Positions 10,875-21,422 are shown, numbered from the stretch's first letter. The stretch is DNA of 64,000 nt from Micrasema longulum (GCA_022494885.1 JAGVSM010004270.1:1-64000); one strand, 5' to 3'. The notes: generated by a model from the letters alone, not told the origin. Program-made: numbers and translations.

Positions 10875-12817
10875 CATAGAATTAAGAATAATCCAGAAAC
10901 CGCATACGCGCGAAAGCACAGAAGGCGACTAAACTACTCTTAAAAGAGTAGTTTTACGGTTTGACCCATTAGTTTCTTTGTAGACGTCGCTCAGTACGCA
11001 ACTCCCGATTTGAATTCAACTATGTCGTGTTGTGTTGTTTTAAAGTGTAGAAATACTGTTGGGATCTTTAAGGAACCGGATGAGATCACATTTCATGTGT
11101 AATTGGCAAATGCATGTGTAAGTAGCAAATGCATTACTTAAACTACATCTCAATTTCCCAGATTATCGCCAAGCGTGCATTTTTCATAATATTCAAACTC
11201 TCGCTGATAGACGAACCACGGCTGATATAGTGTTACTCACCAACATAATATCTGATAAAATAGATTCCCCCGAATTGGTTACCCGCATTCATCTTAAGGT
11301 ACCACAGAGACAAACGCGTTAAACACAATTTTTCCACATACTAACTAACTAAATGCAGAACAAATTCGTCAAAAAACGCTACGATTAACCGTATTATGGA
11401 TACGTATAACAGGAAATTTAACGACATAGATATATTTACCAAAAATATTAAATTTATCAAAACTGCCATAGGTAATAAATTGTCTTTGTCCGCATCCTCC
11501 TCTCCGTTGCTCTCTATCCCTGAACAAATATAAGTTTTATAGTGAGAAGATCTTTTAATATAATTATGTATCCCCGTACTGCGGGCCAACTGTTTGTGAC
11601 ACCTGATTTTTATAATCCGAATCATTTCTATCAAACTTATATGTTATTCTTATTTATATATTATGTAGGTGCATATAATATGCATTTGTGTGTTCGTTTT
11701 GAATCAACGTTCGCGTATTGTCAAACCTTATTTTATTGTTGTCATTATTTCGTATTTTCTGCATTTTGTGGTTACCTACCGTATTGTATAGGACTCGTCG
11801 CACATTATTCATTCGATGTGTATCAGTTAAATTTTAAAATAAAATGCTTTTTTTTTCAGAATATTTTTTGAAATTTAACATACTTTTAAAAAAAAAAACA
11901 ATTCATATCATTTCTTCATTTGAATTTTAACAAAAAGGTTTCTAACTTTTTACTAAGCTCTTTATCGTACCATTTTTAATACAATTACTAGTTTTAAACA
12001 ATTATTTTTTTGTACTTACGCACCCACACACACGCACCCTCTCCCTCATTCATTCCCACACGCACATGTATCCTCTCCCTCATTCATTCACGCATACACA
12101 CATTCACATTCACATGAATACAAACGTCACACAAATACAATTACTAAACTTCTTTTCTTATATATTATGTGTCATTATATTTACAGTGGATTATTTAATT
12201 GGCTTTAGCATTGTAAAGATTTTTCTACTTATTTTGTTTATGTTATAGCTGTAAGAATCCCAAATAAAATAAAATAAATAAATAAAAATAGAAATATTTT
12301 TCCATCTGTCCGATTGTCGAAGAAACAAAATGGAAATTTCGTTAGTGTTGCCAGGGTAGTAAATGTTTTTAGCCTACTTTGCTCATCTAATAAGAGAACT
12401 AATGAAAATTGGACCTCGGATTAAACAACTCTGTGATGGAGATTTGACCGATATTATCTTTAAAACATCAAATTTTATTTAACATGATATAAAAATATCC
12501 GTTTTATGTAAAATAAAATTTGTTTTATATTTTAAGTTCAAATTACTCTTATTAAATGACCCTTTACTTATGTACTCTGTTGTGTCAATCAATATTTCCA
12601 CGCGCCCAATAAAATTTTCGATAAATTAACAAATTGCTTTTTTTTTTAACCTTATATTTGTGTTATGATTATATTTTTTCCCATCTGGCAACATTACGCG
12701 GCGTCTCTATGAATGCGCGCGGTGAAAGTGGGGCAAAGGGGGGGGGGGATTTTAAGACACAGTTCGATGTATTGAAATATGATTCTACGCACCTTCTGGA
12801 CTATTCTTAAATTTATG
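10875..12817 (+). mobile_element. P-type MITE with THAP start, split by a LINE
   Basis: The left end CATAGAATTAAGAATAATCC and right end ctggactattcttaaatttatg match the terminal inverted repeats of the uninterrupted copy at 29108-29867. An ATG at 11022 opens MSCCVVLKCRN...ITFHV, which resembles the first zinc-ligand half of a THAP domain. Flanks gttgaac and gttggaac look like an 8-bp target duplication with one base lost. Bases 11143-12292 are a LINE inserted into it. Confidence 0.65.
11143..12292 (+). mobile_element. Jockey-type LINE 3' end inside the P-type MITE
   Basis: The plus strand from 11146 encodes IQTLADRRTTADIVLLTNII, SDKIDSPELVTRIHLKVPQR and, after a shift, INRIMDTYNRKFNDIDIF. 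This order is the classical C-terminal pattern of Jockey-clade pol. A long 3' untranslated region includes CA-rich repeats at 12020-12120 and ends in aaataaataaataaa. The same 3' region is present inverted at 25795-26295. Confidence 0.7.
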
Positions 12818-12934
12818 GTTGGAACGCTGCAAAAAAGATGGGTCGATGGCATTGCCTCGACAGCCGGTAAAACAAAGATGATAAAAGCGGGTGACAGGAA
12901 GGTATGGAGACATTTGGTAGAGGCCTTTATATAT

Positions 12935-13757
12935 ATATATATAGTTGGATAATTTATAAAGCGCCATTTTTGTGAAAATCACCTCAAAGGCGCTGTACAA
13001 TTAATAACTATCCCAGTACGTCTTGCAGCTACAGAGCGCATGGACGGTTGGGATTCTAGTTCCTCGTTTTCAATTAAGATCAATCAAAAATTATAATAGA
13101 TAGGAGCTAGATTACAGGACGTCTTGCAGCTACAGAGCGCATAGACAGTTAGAAATTTAGCCCCCATTTACACATTTTAAAAATTGACAAATAAATTTAG
13201 TGTATTACAAAATAATAATAATATGAATAGTAAAAAGGAGTAAGATTACAACACGCCTTGCTGCTACTAAGCGCATAGACGATTGGAATTCTAGACCCCG
13301 TTTACAAAATTAAGGTATTTTAAAGTTGATATATTAAAGCTAGATAACCAATCATCGTGCAGCTACAAAGCGCATGGATGAGAGGAATTCCAGCAAAGTT
13401 AAAACAATATCAATAAATTTATAAAAAATAGAGTATAGTAGTAAATTGGTCAAGTGTTCATACCAAGAAGTAAGCAATAAAAAACTAAATAAATCAAACA
13501 CTGTTTCAACTCCATGGTTAACAAAGGGAGATAGATGTCCGAAGAGAAGCTTTTGTAGACAGTAGGTAGATATCGTCGCCATGTGGCCCGCTGGCTAGTA
13601 GATAGTTTCTGGAAACGCACGTGTGTAGTACTATTATGCCTTTTGTTCCAATGACTTGGTGTCCATTTTGGTCCGTATTATTTCGTTTTATGAGACGCAA
13701 CATTCCTGTTCAAATTCACTTCTTTACATGAATATTACACAAACGCGTGTATAGGCG
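12935..13757 (-). mobile_element. Modular retroposon with CR1/L2-like 3' tail, copy 1
   Basis: On the minus strand the 3' tail is ggcgctttataaattatcc followed by (TA)n, the hairpin-type end seen in CR1/L2 LINEs. Upstream lie four degenerate modules containing cgtcttgcagctacagagcg (plus-strand reading) at 13019, 13118, 13252 and 13354. The same four-module plan is seen at 55571-56600. No long coding frame is kept. It interrupts the RTE copy between gcctttat and ttttatcc. Confidence 0.6.
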
Positions 13758-13800
13758 GTTTTATCCAGCAGTGGAGAGAACAAGGCCAAAGAAGAAGAAG

Positions 13801-14360
13801 AAAAAATTTCATCAACTGATTCCCCGTAGCACTGAAATTCCCCATTCATTCGTATTGTATGAGAGAAAATGAGAGCGAAATACGGTTTCTATTGCATTAC
13901 AGTGAGATGGATATAAAAGAAACGAACGAATTTAGGAAGCGAAATTGATACAGAATAAGGGTTCTGGCTCTATTTCACTAACAGCACTGTATTCTTGATT
14001 CTGCCCGGACGCGTGAAGTATAGTTAACTATCATTTCGTCGCCGTTCGGGCAAAAGGCACCAACCTTACAAACATCATTTTGAAAAATCGCAATTTGAAA
14101 ATTTGGAGACCAAGGATAAATCAGATTGTTATATTTTGGAGGATTTAGGAGGACAACATAATTTATTCATGTCGTTTTAATAAATTCCATTGGTAACTTT
14201 TTCCTTTAGACCTACGAAAAAATATCTGAAAGGTTTTTTATGAGGGAAGGTGGCTAAGTGACTTTGGCATGTTTATAATCTGGACAGTGCAAGCTTTAAG
14301 AGTTGGTGACACGGAGAAAACATTAGAAAAAATGATTTAATGTTGTGGTTAAATAAATAT
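13801..14360. other. No feature recognised
   Basis: Mixed-composition sequence with no coding similarity and no copy elsewhere in the window. Confidence 0.35.
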
Positions 14361-14394
14361 TTTTATTTTAAGAAATATTTTTTAACATGTTTTA

Positions 14395-14640
14395 ATACAG
14401 TATTCAATTCAATTCATTTTATTTCAAATAACACGTACATAACAAACTAAAATTAAAGACGTACATATTACAAAAATACGAAAAATACTTAAAGAGATTC
14501 TTGTCAAAATAGTAGGAGAATCCTGCTCCGGAAAACATTAAACAGATGAACGTCCAGAGCGACGTTGTTCAGCATAGCGGTAGCCATTCTAACAGGTATA
14601 ACCATCGGCAGGTTGGTCCTAAAAGTATAAAGTCACAAAG
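14395..14640 (-). mobile_element. Possible LINE 3' end
   Basis: On the minus strand a short frame (RMATAMLNNVALDVHLFNVF) is followed by A+T-rich sequence and a tail of the form aaataaaatgaattgaattg. The layout resembles other LINE ends here, but the clade cannot be named. Confidence 0.35.
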
Positions 14641-14789
14641 TTGAAAACAAATAACTCGAATTTACTGTACTTTTTTCTAAGTCACTTTGTTGACGTTTAC
14701 CGAACATAATTTTACGCTTCGAATGGCATATTTAACTCAAAACTGTCATTTTTCGGGTTAGTAACTTGTACATTTTATTATTTAAGGCA

Positions 14790-14970
14790 TTTACTTTGTG
14801 GCCAAACATTTGACTAAATTTTATTAAATATTAGCATGTAACCGCTTACCGACTTTTTTGTGTCTACCGGTTTCGAGACGTACCCGTCTCTTCGTCAGGA
14901 CACCAATTAAACTAACATACAAAACCCACAAACCCATGCACCATAATTGTAGAAAAAAATAAAATCTGCA
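14790..14970 (-). mobile_element. Hammerhead-bearing short repeat, copy 2 (best preserved)
   Basis: Inverted relative to copies at 4315 and 16366, it shares the block before the motif (attatggtgcatgg, tttgtgggttttgtatg, agtttaattggtg) and the block after it (agtcggtaagcggttac). It has no coding capacity. Confidence 0.6.
14859..14905 (-). ncRNA. Hammerhead ribozyme-like motif, intact core
   Basis: Minus strand: GTGTC, CTGACGA, one extra A, GAGACG, loop GGTA, CGTCTC, GAAA, CCGG, TA, GACAC. Stem I (GTGTC with GACAC) pairs over five bases and stem II (GAGACG with CGTCTC) over six. Stem III is the self-complementary ACCGGT, which would act as a dimer. The expected cleavage site is after TA. This order matches type I hammerheads with very short stem III described from Penelope-like elements. 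The extra A between core and stem II departs from the textbook core. Confidence 0.65.
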
Positions 14971-15329
14971 TGCCGATATAAAACCACATGCTTTTTATGT
15001 TTATTTTATTTTATTTTTTATTTAGTCTTAAAATCGTACAAACATAATACATGAATGCCCTCATATTAATTTATATGTAATTATCATTAAAATATATACT
15101 AATTATTAATATTTCTAAACAATACATATACATGTATTAGAAACGCGTCGATAAACTTTTATTCATTATTAGTTTGGCGCGATCAAGATTTTGTTCACTT
15201 TTGTACATTGATTAGAGTAAATAAAAAAATAAAATTAAATTTTAAAAAAAACCTAAAAGCAACGCTATGTTTTTAGTAGGTAACCTTTATTTATTCCTTG
15301 CTATCCCACAAAATCAAACATTTTTATAA

Positions 15330-15755
15330 ACTAATCTCAGCAAAATGTCCGTACGAGGTTTTTCAAGAGCGTGAATTATGTCATACCCAAAACCCATACG
15401 ACTTTTTCTCAGAGACATCTCTCATTTATCGCTCCGAGAGTGTTCAATATTTTAAAATAACGTATTAAGCTCTCAAGAACAAAAAATAATTTCAAGAAAG
15501 GAGTTAAGCACTGGATTTTCCTTTGTGGGAGGGATTTCAGTAGGAAATTCCTTGATGATTTTCCGAATGCTTAAGTTTACTGTTTACCATATTGATATGC
15601 ACGATAAATGTATTTTTTTATATTTATATAATTATTTTTTATGTTTCTAATCCTTTATTTGTGGTGATATACTCATGTGTCTGTGTCATATAATTGCTCG
15701 TCCCATCTCAACACAGGACTTTTAGTCCTATGAAGTTGGGACTTATTTTATTTAT
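15330..15755 (+). mobile_element. LINE 3' end with capped gggactt tail
   Basis: With shifts the plus strand encodes a C-terminus related to 26474-26671 (HLSFIAPRVFNIL and KHWIFLCGRDF). The 3' end carries cacaggacttttagtccta and gttgggacttatttt, a block also present at 18230-18310, 26915-26960 and inverted at 51420-51480. Confidence 0.55.
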
Positions 15756-16345
15756 TTTTCTTTCTGTTGACGCCCATGGGGCTTTTACATTATACATACT
15801 ATATAATAAGAAAAAGTTACACATTAAACATAATTAACATTTTATCAAATATAAAAATTAAAAAAAAAAAAAATTTTAAATTTAAAAATAAAGTTACATG
15901 GTTAACATAATACACTATTAAGACATAATAATACATACATTATATTATGTTTATAATATAAGTCATAGTAGGGTAAAATAAAACATAATTATTTTAATAT
16001 TTTTTTTACACCGGTAAACTAAACTTTAAAGTGTAGTTATCCAAAATGTTGAAAACTAAGAAGGGTTTTATAAACTAAAAATATAAAACATAACACGGGA
16101 TAACTTTTAAGCATACATAAATGCGATCTAAATACGATACTTGAATATGCTCAATGAGTAACGAAATATATCAACATCGCCATATTCATTACCAAGGCGA
16201 TGGAGTCTAGCTATAGGTGAATTTACATAGTAGTTGTGCCCGCTGGACACCTCGACAAACACCGACTTATTTCGTGTGCGGCGGGAAGGTATTTTAATAT
16301 TAACCAGTCGCGTTAAATCGTTTGTTTTAAATAATGTACAATAAA
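15756..16345 (-). mobile_element. L-delta LINE 3' end, copy 2
   Basis: On the minus strand the pol C-terminus reads RLVNIKIPSRRTRNKSVFVE, SGHNYYVNSPIARLHRLGNE and DVDIFRYSLSIFKYRI, then a stop. A+T-rich 3' sequence and a gccccatgggcg block precede an aaataaata tail at the left edge. It parallels 7645-8172 and is 5'-truncated. Confidence 0.7.
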
Positions 16346-16365
16346 CTTATGTATGTAAATAAATA

Positions 16366-16590
16366 AATCAGTGCATGTAAGAGTCGCCTATTTAAATCAA
16401 GTGGTTTCAAATCGGTATGTTCGTTTTATATTTTTGTGCAACAACGATGGTGAAGGTGTAAGGTGGGTTTTGGAGGTTAGTTTAGTTGGTGTCGTGACGA
16501 AGAGACGGGTACGTCTCGAAACTAGTAGACATATACAAGTCAGTAAGAGGTTATAAACAAATATTTAGTGACTTTTACCCAAACTTGTTT
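16366..16590 (+). mobile_element. Hammerhead-bearing short repeat, copy 3
   Basis: The copy begins atcagtgcatgtaag and continues with tatttttgtgcaacaacg, gtgaaggtgtaaggtgg, the ribozyme-like motif and agtcagtaagaggttata. The 61-codon frame over it is incidental. Confidence 0.6.
16487..16532 (+). ncRNA. Hammerhead-like motif with C3-to-G change
   Basis: The order is GTGTC, GTGACGA, extra A, GAGACG, GGTA, CGTCTC, GAAA, CTAG, TA, GACAT. Stems I and II are kept and stem III is again self-complementary (ACTAGT). The invariant first C of the core is G, with no matching change at G8, so cleavage should be lost. Confidence 0.55.
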
Positions 16591-16924
16591 TTACTAATAC
16601 ACTATTCAGTTTGATTAAAATATCTAATTTACGCGATACGCCGGGTCTTTCGGTTTAGCTTTGTAAGCCATTCGCCCGGAACGAGCCTGGACTGCGTAAT
16701 TCTGAGTTTTGAGTCCTGCTGAAGGCAATAAAAGGCAGAGGACATACTACATATTAGTAGAGCAGAGAGTAGAGAGTAGAGAGATGAGTTGTTTTTCGCT
16801 TCCCTCTCATCTTTCCTAAATCTTCGTGGGAGGCGATTACGTCACTGGGTGGATACAGTACGAGTAATTATATAAGAACCACTTTTTGTGTATTTTTTAT
16901 CAACGCTCATTTACGAACTCGTTT

Positions 16925-17060
16925 GTTCATCATCGTTCTCTTTTCCACACCCAGTGGTACATAAGGCACTGCATTGGTTAACTAAATGCAGCATATGTCG
17001 ATCATCTGCAACATGAGGGCAAGTGACCTTTCCCACGCTTCAGGTGCCTGTCCAGGAACA
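16925..17060 (-). mobile_element. SINE-A 3' half
   Basis: It matches the 3' half of SINE-A on the minus strand: ttccacacccagtggtac, ataaggcactgcattgg, the catctgcaacatgaggg block and cttcaggtgcctgtcc. The tRNA-like head is absent. Confidence 0.6.
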
Positions 17061-17077
17061 ACGAATTATTTATTTTA

Positions 17078-17292
17078 CTATTTTTATTTTTTAAAGGGAA
17101 TAACCCGTTAAGCTTCTATTCAGAGGTGGGATAGAGGGGAATAAGGAAGAAGGTAATGAAAAATACACCACAACACCCAGACCGATTGAGAAAAAAATCT
17201 TAATTGGATTTTTTTCTTGTAACTGGCGGGAATCGAACTCGCGACGCCAGTTTCACAGTTAACCGTCTAACCAGCTGCGCCACGGCACCTGC
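17078..17292 (-). mobile_element. SINE-B, full length, tRNA-derived
   Basis: On the minus strand the head reads ggtgccgtggcgcagctgg (box A TGGCGCAGCTGG), then cgcgagttcgattcccgcc (box B). The body has the tctgggtgttgtggtgtat and cttaacgggttattccc blocks and ends in AAAAATAAAAATA. The acceptor arms do not pair, so it is a SINE head and not a tRNA gene. A second, headless copy is at 48484-48620. Confidence 0.7.
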
Positions 17293-17299
17293 CAAATTT

Positions 17300-17960
17300 T
17301 GTTGAGGATTTTTACAACTATTATATTATAATAATAAGAAAACATGTGTGGGGTTCATAGTCAATGATCGATACGTTCCCACACGTGCTAAATAATGTCA
17401 CCTGAAGTAGAGAGTCATGACTCCAAGTAGCAAGTCTGCATTTTCTATTGAATTCTCTTCGTTACATTCTGAGAAACACGAGTTCTGCATTACATTAACA
17501 TCGTCCTTACCATGGAGATATGAACAACAAAGGAACGTGTCCTATAAAGAGATCTAGTCAGCCCAACAGTCCAGTAAAGTTCAGTCAGTCAGTCACTCAG
17601 TTCCAGGATGTAGTTCAAGTGCAGTCTCTTTAACCCATCATCGCCGCAACGCTCGCGCTACACAACCAAGTGCTGTATCTTATTCTCCATGTAATAAATA
17701 CGTGTCTTCTATTAATCTCTTACTGGAGTAGGAGCTATGCCATGTACTTTTTCAATAACGTTTTTGTTCTGTATAATATATATTTTATTTTATTGATATA
17801 TACGGCAAAGTGCCCCTTACAGAAATTATAATATAAGCATATTTAGTTTAATTTACGCATACAATACTTTTTTACCTAAGATTTAGAAAAAAATATTAAA
17901 TTTAAAGACATATACCTCATTCAAAAAAAGTTTAAAACAATAAAAAAATAAGTGTGTAAA
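17300..17960. other. No feature recognised
   Basis: Bases 17300-17720 have a more balanced composition and no copies here. Bases 17720-17960 are A+T-rich. No coding similarity was seen. Confidence 0.35.
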
Positions 17961-17964
17961 TCCA

Positions 17965-18130
17965 ATAAAATATTTCTGTTAAAATGTACCTACACTTAAG
18001 ATAATATTTAGTTTTATATAAATTATCCTTACACTGTATAATATTCACCAGTCTGAAGATGCCCATTAGAGGGTGAAAGCGCTAATTGGTCAAAATAAAT
18101 AAGTGGAAGTGTACCGAGTATTTTTTAAAT
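17965..18130 (+). mobile_element. Hammerhead-bearing retroelement end, type B
   Basis: The segment shares tgtacctacacttaagat, tatccttacactgta, the motif at 18046-18091 and the tail caaaataaataagtggaag, gtgtaccgagta with the interrupted element at 21300-22520. No coding sequence was found. By layout it may be a PLE terminal repeat, but that link is inference. Confidence 0.5.
18046..18091 (+). ncRNA. Hammerhead-like motif, type B, good structure
   Basis: The order is ACCAGT, CTGAAGA, extra T, GCCC, loop ATTAGA, GGGT, GAAA, GCGC, TA, ATTGGT. Stem I pairs ACCAGT with ATTGGT over six positions (one G-U). Stem II pairs GCCC with GGGT. Stem III is self-complementary AGCGCT. All expected core bases are present; the extra T parallels the extra base in the other families. 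Confidence 0.5.
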
Positions 18131-18229
18131 TGATAACTTATATGTAAATATAAATTATTACATCATCATAAAGCACTGTTTCATAAAAAACTTATACAAA
18201 TGGTGATATGTGTGTTGTTAAAGAGTTAT

Positions 18230-18320
18230 ATTTGTCCGAATTCAACGCAGGACTTGGGATTTGGGACTCCATGGAGTTGGGCTTTGTGTCTCGATTAATC
18301 TAACATAAATAAATTGTGAA
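18230..18320 (+). mobile_element. LINE tail fragment
   Basis: The block cgcaggacttgggatttggg, ccatggagttgggctttg and a following aaataaatt match the tails at 15700-15750 and 51385-51490. Flanking stretches 18320-18778 and 19213-20069 show nothing recognised. Confidence 0.45.
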
Positions 18321-18778
18321 TAAAATAAATAAATAGTATTTTCTTTTAATAACATTTTGTTTACATAGCCAGTTACTGTACACGGTTATGTTTCGAAGTG
18401 AGAGAGAAGGAAAGGAGATGAGAATGATCCCAAACCGCGATAGTTGTTCGTTCCGCTCCGTTTTATCGTCAGGGGTGGCATATATACAGGGGTAGTATAT
18501 GTAGCATAACACTTAGACATACACGTACACCGAGTGCGAGTGTGTATGTGGCTGAGCCTACTCTTCCCTCCCTATACGACAATTGAAGACACTGCGATCA
18601 AAAACACCCATCTCCATTTTTTGTGAGTTTTATGTTTTAAACAATGTCAAATGTATATAACTCTCCGCCATAGCAAATTTGCAAGGTATTATTCAAAGCA
18701 TAAAAAAAAGCAGTATTTGACTAGCATAGTAGCTGAAAAGCAGTGTAACGATAATCGTTGAAATAACTATGAAAGTAC

Positions 18779-19212
18779 AATATTTGAGTTTGTCCAAATG
18801 TTCGTAGACAAAAGACTGGATTTCACCCCCTCGGGAGTCATTAAGATTAACAAATTACAACGGGGATGGAGAATAACTTAAAAAAGGGAATATGGAAGTC
18901 TAGGCATTACAGGGCTTATGACCTGTCATTGGCTGGTTTAAGTGGCCACTTTACACACTGTGTAACATTCACCATTTTGCATATGTTTTGAACATCCATA
19001 TTTCTTCAATTCTCCCACGTCACTAAAATCAACAAATGGGAGAATTGAAGAAATATGGATGTTCAAACATATGCAAAATGGTGAATGTTACACAGTGTGT
19101 AAAGTGGCCACTCAAACCAGCCAATGACAGGTCATAAGCCCTGTAAATGCCTTGACTTCCATATTCCCCTATTTAAGGTATTCTCCATCTCTGTTGTAAT
19201 TTGTTAACAATG
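18779..19212. mobile_element. MITE-A palindromic (foldback) copy
   Basis: The left end starts caatatttgagtttgtcc, runs through ttgtagacaaaag-like and cccctcgggagtcatta blocks, then the common MITE-A body. From 18857 to about 19020 the sequence is repeated inverted to 19210 around a 20-base centre near 19022. The arms are about 165 bases and nearly perfect, including gtggccactttacacactg and its complement. The right arm lacks the terminal 75 bases. Confidence 0.7.
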
Positions 19213-20069
19213 AAAGTAGGTTAAATGCTGACAAAATGTGATTCCTCGGGCAAATGTGTGGTAAAACGATCTATAAGATAGGTGCACAAATGTCGAGATC
19301 CGTGAACTATGTACGGCTGTTTTTATTCTTTTTTTACAGTTTTTATTATTTTTTACCTTGTTTATAATATGCAAGCTTTTTCTGCAGCTAAATTACTTTA
19401 AATTTTACCTCAGAGACAGACATATGCAAATCCTAACGTCAAATGTTCAAACAAAGCCTAAAGAAGCTACCCTTTCTTAGCGGTTTTTAATAATTTATAG
19501 CATTAATTTGTATTTTCAGTATCTTAGATCATTGGTTCTTTCATGATAAGACTTACGTTTCTTCAAAATCAATGGAGATGATCAATACTGGATACGAAAA
19601 TCGAAATGTCATTTCATCAAATTCTGGATTTGCATCTGTCTGCCTCTGAGGTACAGATTTATAAGTTGATGTTCACAAAATGGACTTGGAACCCCTTTTA
19701 ATCAAGCTATTTAATCGTATGTATGTTAGTAATCGATTGTAAGATCAGAGGGTGTTAATTCGAGACTATAAATTTGAATAAATAACACAATTAATGAAAG
19801 GTATTTGGAAACTAACGATAGCAGCAATAATATAAATTAGTCTTTATAGGGACAGGCATTGTACAACACGGTAAATATATACATTACATTGGATCCTACG
19901 TAAGGCCGAGGACATAAATTGTAATTTATAAAAGACTCAACGTTTGAAACATATTCGCAAATATATATGCATATATTTTGAACATATAGAGAAGACAGTA
20001 AGCTAAGCTTACAAAACACTGGGCTTTAAATAAGAGTCTGTAAGCCTTTTAACAATCCACGGACGTTAA

Positions 20070-20455
20070 ATACATTTTATTTTGCACATGTACGCAGTGA
20101 ATATTAATCCACAGTCTGGTCTCCTCAATATTCCAAATATATTTTAAGAATTGAAAGGATTGAAAAAAAATCGAAGCACCTTAACTATCGACAAAATGTA
20201 CATTTTAATAACTATGAAAAGCTGCAGTGCATCATAAAATCGATACCTTGCAATCTAAAAGAACCATCACTGATACCTTTACCAAATAGTCAAAAATAAC
20301 TTAGATTGCCCACAACTCCTTGAGAAAATTAAAATTCGTATCCCTCAACGTACAACTCGGCTGCAGCAATTGTTTTATTTTGGGATTTCAAGCACAAAAA
20401 ATAAAAATAATGCATCTTTTCCCAGAAACCAAAATTTTTATTATTATTGTAATAT
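20070..20455 (+). mobile_element. Jockey-type LINE pol fragment
   Basis: The plus strand encodes STVWSPQYSKYILRIERIEK, then, with shifts, SIPCNLKEPSL and DCPQLLEKIKIRIPQRTTR. This is the thumb region of Jockey-clade reverse transcriptases. The same region is present inverted at 21080-23000, where the frame reads SIPRNLRRTINDTVFLYKIV. Truncated on both sides; MITE-A follows directly. Confidence 0.65.
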
Positions 20456-21075
20456 TAACAAATTACAACAGGGATAGAGAATACCTTAAATAAGGGGAAA
20501 TGGAAGTCTAGGTATTACAGGGCTTATGACCTGTCATTGGCTGGTTTACAACATTCACCATTTTGCCTATGTTTGAACATCTATATTTCTTCTATTCTTC
20601 CATCTGTTGTTTTTAGTGAAGTTAAAGAGCTGAAAACTTTATTGTTGTGAAGAGATTCATCTGACAGAATTATTTCACATACTAGGCAACGTCTGAAAAC
20701 AATTTTGCAATTTTTAAACTTCTTCTTGGACCAGTTGGTTTCATTTCAATATTTGAGTTTGTCCAAATGTTCGTAGACAAAATACTGGATTCATCAAATA
20801 TCATATATTCATCACTAAAATAAACAGATGGAAGAATTGAAGAAATATTGATGTTCAAACATAGGCAAAATGGTGAATGCTAGACAGTGTGTAAAGTGGC
20901 CACTTAAACCACCCAATGACAAGTCATAAGCCTTGTGATGCCTAGACTTCCATATTCCTTTATTTAAGGTATTCTCCATCCCTGTTGTAATTTGTTAATC
21001 TTAATGACTCCCGAGGGGGTGAAATCCAGTCTTTTGTCTACGAACATTTGGACAAACTCAAATATTGTAATTATT
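20456..21075. mobile_element. MITE-A composite of two inverted copies
   Basis: The left copy runs from taacaaattacaacaggg through the gaagttaaagagctg and actaggcaacgtctg blocks to a terminal caatatttgagtttgtcc at about 20747. The right half is inverted from about 20800 and ends at 21075 with ggacaaactcaaatattg. The gtggccac block is deleted in the left copy. Confidence 0.65.
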
Positions 21076-21348
21076 GTAATATGTTATTTTTTCACTAGTG
21101 GAATGATACGGAGTGGCTTTTCATGGGTACGCTTAGTTAGTCATTATTGACTATTTTGTAAAGAAAGACGGTATCATTGATCGTTCTTCTAAGATTGCGA
21201 GGTATCGATTTTTTTATTTTCTTCGTAGTTTAATTTAAGTTATTTATTGACAATTCTTGATGGAATTCCATTGTTACGACGTAATAACTTATATTTGAAA
21301 ATAAGTTGCGAATTAAAAATACTTAGTACACTTTCACTTATTTATTTG

Positions 21349-21394
21349 ACCGATTAGCGCTTTCACTTTGTAATGGGTATCTTCAGACTGGTAG
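21349..21394 (-). ncRNA. Hammerhead-like motif, type B, stem II decayed
   Basis: On the minus strand the order is ACCAGT, CTGAAGA, extra T, acccattacaaagt, GAAA, GCGC, TA, ATCGGT. Core bases and stem III are kept, but the 3' side of stem II (aagt) no longer pairs with accc. It is probably inactive. Confidence 0.45.
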
Positions 21395-21422
21395 GTACCC
21401 ATCAAAAACTGAACAACTGTGG

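Larger units (their letters stand above)
10845..13800 (+). mobile_element. RTE-type LINE 3' end, split by two insertions
   Basis: Three separated pieces, 10845-10874, 12818-12934 and 13758-13800, are collinear with the RTE copy at 54841-55459. They read ctatgggcaaacaaaataag; then GTLQKRWVDGIASTAGKTKM and VWRHLVEAFI; then FIQQWREQ with a GAA-rich tail. The gaps are filled by the P-type MITE (10875-12817) and the modular retroposon (about 12935-13757). The RTE copy was therefore the oldest insertion. Confidence 0.7.

Noticed and set aside
12014..12120. CRISPR-like or satellite array from repeated CTCTCCCTCATTCATTC
   Set aside because: Only two imperfect units, located in a LINE 3' region; a simple repeat in a eukaryotic genome.
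17220..17292. tRNA gene on the minus strand
   Set aside because: Boxes A and B are good, but the acceptor arms do not pair and the sequence continues into a SINE body.
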